In this document: one piece after another, positions 61,697 through 64,000 of the stretch | How positions within the stretch are numbered: the stretch's first letter is position 1 | Layout: every line of letters starts with the position of its first letter | DNA from: Bifidobacterium sp. | Lineage (GTDB): Bacteria > Actinomycetota > Actinomycetes > Actinomycetales > Bifidobacteriaceae | Assembly: GCA_022640915.1 (NCBI GenBank) | Contig: JALCCT010000008.1 | Span: 51,185 to 115,184, forward strand | Direction: 5' to 3' | DNA: 64,000 nucleotides | Notes under the pieces: generated by a model | The model's input: the letters and a program-made list of their open reading frames with translations, nothing else | Databases searched by the model: none | Told to the model about the DNA's origin: nothing | Made by a program: the position numbers and the translations under genes

Positions 61697-63010
61697 ATGA
61701 TGATCCACATTGTGATCACAAGGAAATTCGCGTCGGGGGCTGCAGCCTGTGCTGCAGCCGTGGCTGTGTGATTGGCTGCATCCATCATCGGCACGCAGAC
61801 CGCGCAAGCGGCTGGGCCGACGCAGGACGATACTTCGATAAGCAGCATGCTGGATGGGATGCTGTCGCCTCCCGATGCGCCGGCTGGCATTGCAAGCGGA
61901 CCGTCTGAGGATAGGCAGGAGATCGCACAGGCTGCCGGCCAATACGACGCCGACGACTTGCCGTCCGCGGTCGGCCTGGCTGATGCCGCTTGCGCGGAAA
62001 CGAGGGTTCCGCTGGAATACAATAACGACGAATCCCTGGATGATCCAAACCAGCCGTCGGCGCACACAGATGCCGGGCAGGTCGCTGTCAGCGATTCGGG
62101 AACGCTGACAGCAACGAATCCTGACGGCCTTCGCGTATCCATCAACCCCGGCGGGGCGCACAACGATTCCCAGATCGTAGACGGTTCGCTCGTCGACACC
62201 GATGTGGCCCCATCGACCAGCATCGTCACCTCTGCGACGCATGACGGCATCCAGAGCGTCGCTGTGCTCGCCGACTCCCGTGCGCCCAACACGATCCCGT
62301 TCCCATACCAGCTTCCCGAAGGGGCCACGCTCGAGCCCCAGCAGGACGGCTCCATTGCGGTGAAGGGGCCCGTGGCCAACGAAGTCGCATCGCAAGAGGA
62401 AACAGAGCGATATAATAACGCGGTTCAGGCAATCGTCGGGGACGCGACCGATCCCTCGCAGCTGAGCGACGAGCACATCGACGCGCTCGCTTCGATTCCC
62501 GCAGAGGCTGCATCGCCGGTGACCGAAATGCAAACCGTCGCCACGATTCCAGCCCCGTGGGCCACTGACGCTAACGGGAATCCGGTCCCTACGCATTGTG
62601 AAGCCAACGGCTCGACCATCACACAAGTCATCGAAACCAAGACAGACACAGCATCCCCCGTCACCGCCAACCCAAGTTAGTGGCGGCGGACAGGAACGGC
62701 TTTGGCATGTGTGGCGAGCATGGCCTCTGTTCTGGGGTCAATCGCGAGTCTAGCCCGAATCGTTGCAAGAGTAGCGAATCTTGCGAAGAGATTTCGTGGG
62801 TTGCAGAATCTGCTGAATCGTATTGGAGGAGTAAAGAATTTCCTGAAGAAGACTTATTATGCAGCTAAAGGGAAAGCCGAAGGCAAATTGTACAAGTATA
62901 TTTCTAAGGCGGATTTTGCAAATATCAAAAATATATGTTCCGTAGTTGGAGGTGCGATCTGGTCAGCCCTCGGATTTGGTAGTTGTTTCGAACTGGCAAA
63001 AGCATTATAA
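61697..63010 (+). pseudogene. Putative secreted protein with C-terminal hydrophobic/cationic domain; one frame interrupted by TGA (61769-61771) and TAG (62678-62680)
   Basis: Same frame throughout: MMIHIVITRKFASGAAACAAAVAV*LAASIIGTQTAQAAGPTQDD...THCEANGSTITQVIETKTDTASPVTANPS*WRRTGTALACVASMASVLGSIASLARIVARVANLAKRF...ICSVVGGAIWSALGFGSCFELAKAL. Confidence 0.75.
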
Positions 63011-63022
63011 GAGAGGGGAATA

Positions 63023-63375
63023 ATGAGTATCTTATTCATAATAGGTGGAGGGTTGATTTTTTATTGATTGCAGTATTCACTTCACCAGATTCCTTTAAGG
63101 ACGATGCACGCATCCGCACCATATGCCGTCTAATAGTGGTATCTATAATTGGCATATACACGGGCATTACAGCATTCTGGGAACCGGCTAAAGCTTTCTA
63201 CCCGACGGCTATAGCGAAGACATGGCGGATTGCCGATACTTTCGAACAGAGCAGACGCCTGTTTTGGTGGTCTTTTTCTTTGGGACTTGTCTTTATTCTG
63301 ATACAAGGCATCATAGGAATAGAATTACGGAAAAGACGCTCCGCAAAGGGGCAAGACCAAGAACATAGTGCATGA
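63023..63375 (+). pseudogene. Small multi-TM membrane protein (candidate immunity/partner protein) with a frameshift in a T6 run
   Basis: RBS GAGAGGGGAATAATG; MSILFIIGGGLIFY* in frame 0, continuing after a one-T correction as LLIAVFTSPDSFKDDARIRTICRLIVVSIIGIYTGITAFWEPAKAF...WWSFSLGLVFILIQGIIGIELRKRRS. Confidence 0.65.
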
Positions 63376-63382
63376 ATAATAG

Positions 63383-63423
63383 TACGCAGTGGGTGATTTC
63401 ATGTAGGAGTTGCCCACTGCGTA
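63383..63423 (+). terminator. Terminator-like inverted repeat after the small membrane protein
   Basis: TACGCAGTGGG ... CCCACTGCGTA, 11-bp perfect stem, 19-nt loop. Confidence 0.65.
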
Positions 63424-63930
63424 TTGCTATGAGACAAGGGACTCAAATTTGAATGTGTCAGGTGGTGTGCCATGGTCGGCGGTTATCGTCGGCAGGTTTA
63501 TTGGATTGTCGATAGTGGTGGCACATTAGTGGTTCTCGAAGAAGACGTCGGGAGGGTTGGGGGCAATCGTCCCTGCTATGTACACCGTGTTTTTGTAGTT
63601 GTTATGATAACCGAGCCTTCAAGCCGCACCGTTAGCCAAGTGGTTGGCTACATAGGGATTATGGGTTCGATGTTGCTGATCTGGCGCTGCTGATGAATCG
63701 TATGATACGTCGGGAAATGCAGGAGGAGGCTGGCGGCGATACAAACGCAGAGGCTGACGCGTAAGCATGGGTGCGTTGCAAATTGAGAATGGTCAGGGTG
63801 TGCCGCGGATCGTTGGGCTTGTGATTGCCCTGCATCAGGCAACACGGCTATGACACGGTGGCTATACCGGCGGTACCCTGGTAGTGCCCGGGTTCTTGCG
63901 CACTTTGGTTTTTGTTTCCTGTGTGCGTTG

Positions 63931-64000
63931 TCAGTTCGCTTCCTGTATGGTGTCGTGGAGTCGGGACATGTCCAGGTAGCGGCGGGTCGACCACTGGTTG
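63931..64000 (-). mobile_element. 3' end of a probable IS256-family (mutator-type) transposase, truncated by window edge
   Basis: Minus-strand reading ...NQWSTRRYLDMSRLHDTIQEAN*; W-x-x-RRY-(L/M) near the C-terminus is typical of IS256-like transposases. Confidence 0.45.

Noticed and set aside
61769-61771. TGA as a selenocysteine codon
   Set aside because: Lies in a signal peptide hydrophobic core with no SECIS-like hairpin noticed just downstream; a second stop (TAG) in the same frame favours decay.
63053-63070. Programmed -1 ribosomal frameshift at the T6 run
   Set aside because: Zero-frame codons ATT-TTT-TAT do not form a canonical X_XXY_YYZ slippery heptamer and no strong downstream stimulator was noticed; homopolymer mutation or sequencing error is simpler.

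Overview
64-kb window of a moderately high-GC actinobacterial chromosome, most consistent with Bifidobacterium or a close relative (inferred from protein resemblance and gene order; no search was run). Most of it is housekeeping: folD, rpsA, coaE, uvrB, terC-like, pyk, NUDIX, tRNA-Leu(CAA), ANTAR response regulator, polA, NIF3-like, NUDIX, glgX-type debranching enzyme, tRNA-Pro(TGG), ldh, M50-like protease, aroA, glnA, DUF4191, lpd, DUF3043, M20 dipeptidase, a TPP-riboswitch-linked ECF thiamine transporter (ykoE + fused ykoD/ykoC), an ABC exporter pair, trmH-like, pheST, the complete argCJBDFRGH cluster with two ARG boxes, tyrS, a long RDFHRDG-repeat/TPR protein, HAD phosphatase, tlyA, a bactofilin-like gene, nadK and recN. 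The right end (about 61.6-64.0 kb) is accessory. It holds a putative secreted two-part protein whose single reading frame (61697-63010) is broken by TGA in the signal peptide and TAG at an apparent Trp position. Directly after it is a small multi-TM protein broken in a T6 homopolymer, then a terminator-like hairpin and the 3' end of a probable IS256-like transposase. This looks like a decayed, or recoded/phase-variable, secreted peptide plus partner membrane protein module, and is the best candidate for an undescribed system. Other points of interest: a nucleoside-phosphorylase pseudogene with a large internal deletion, a divergent TPP riboswitch, a lacO-like palindrome upstream of pyk, several long perfect inverted repeats, and a class-I-shaped tRNA with a Leu anticodon.
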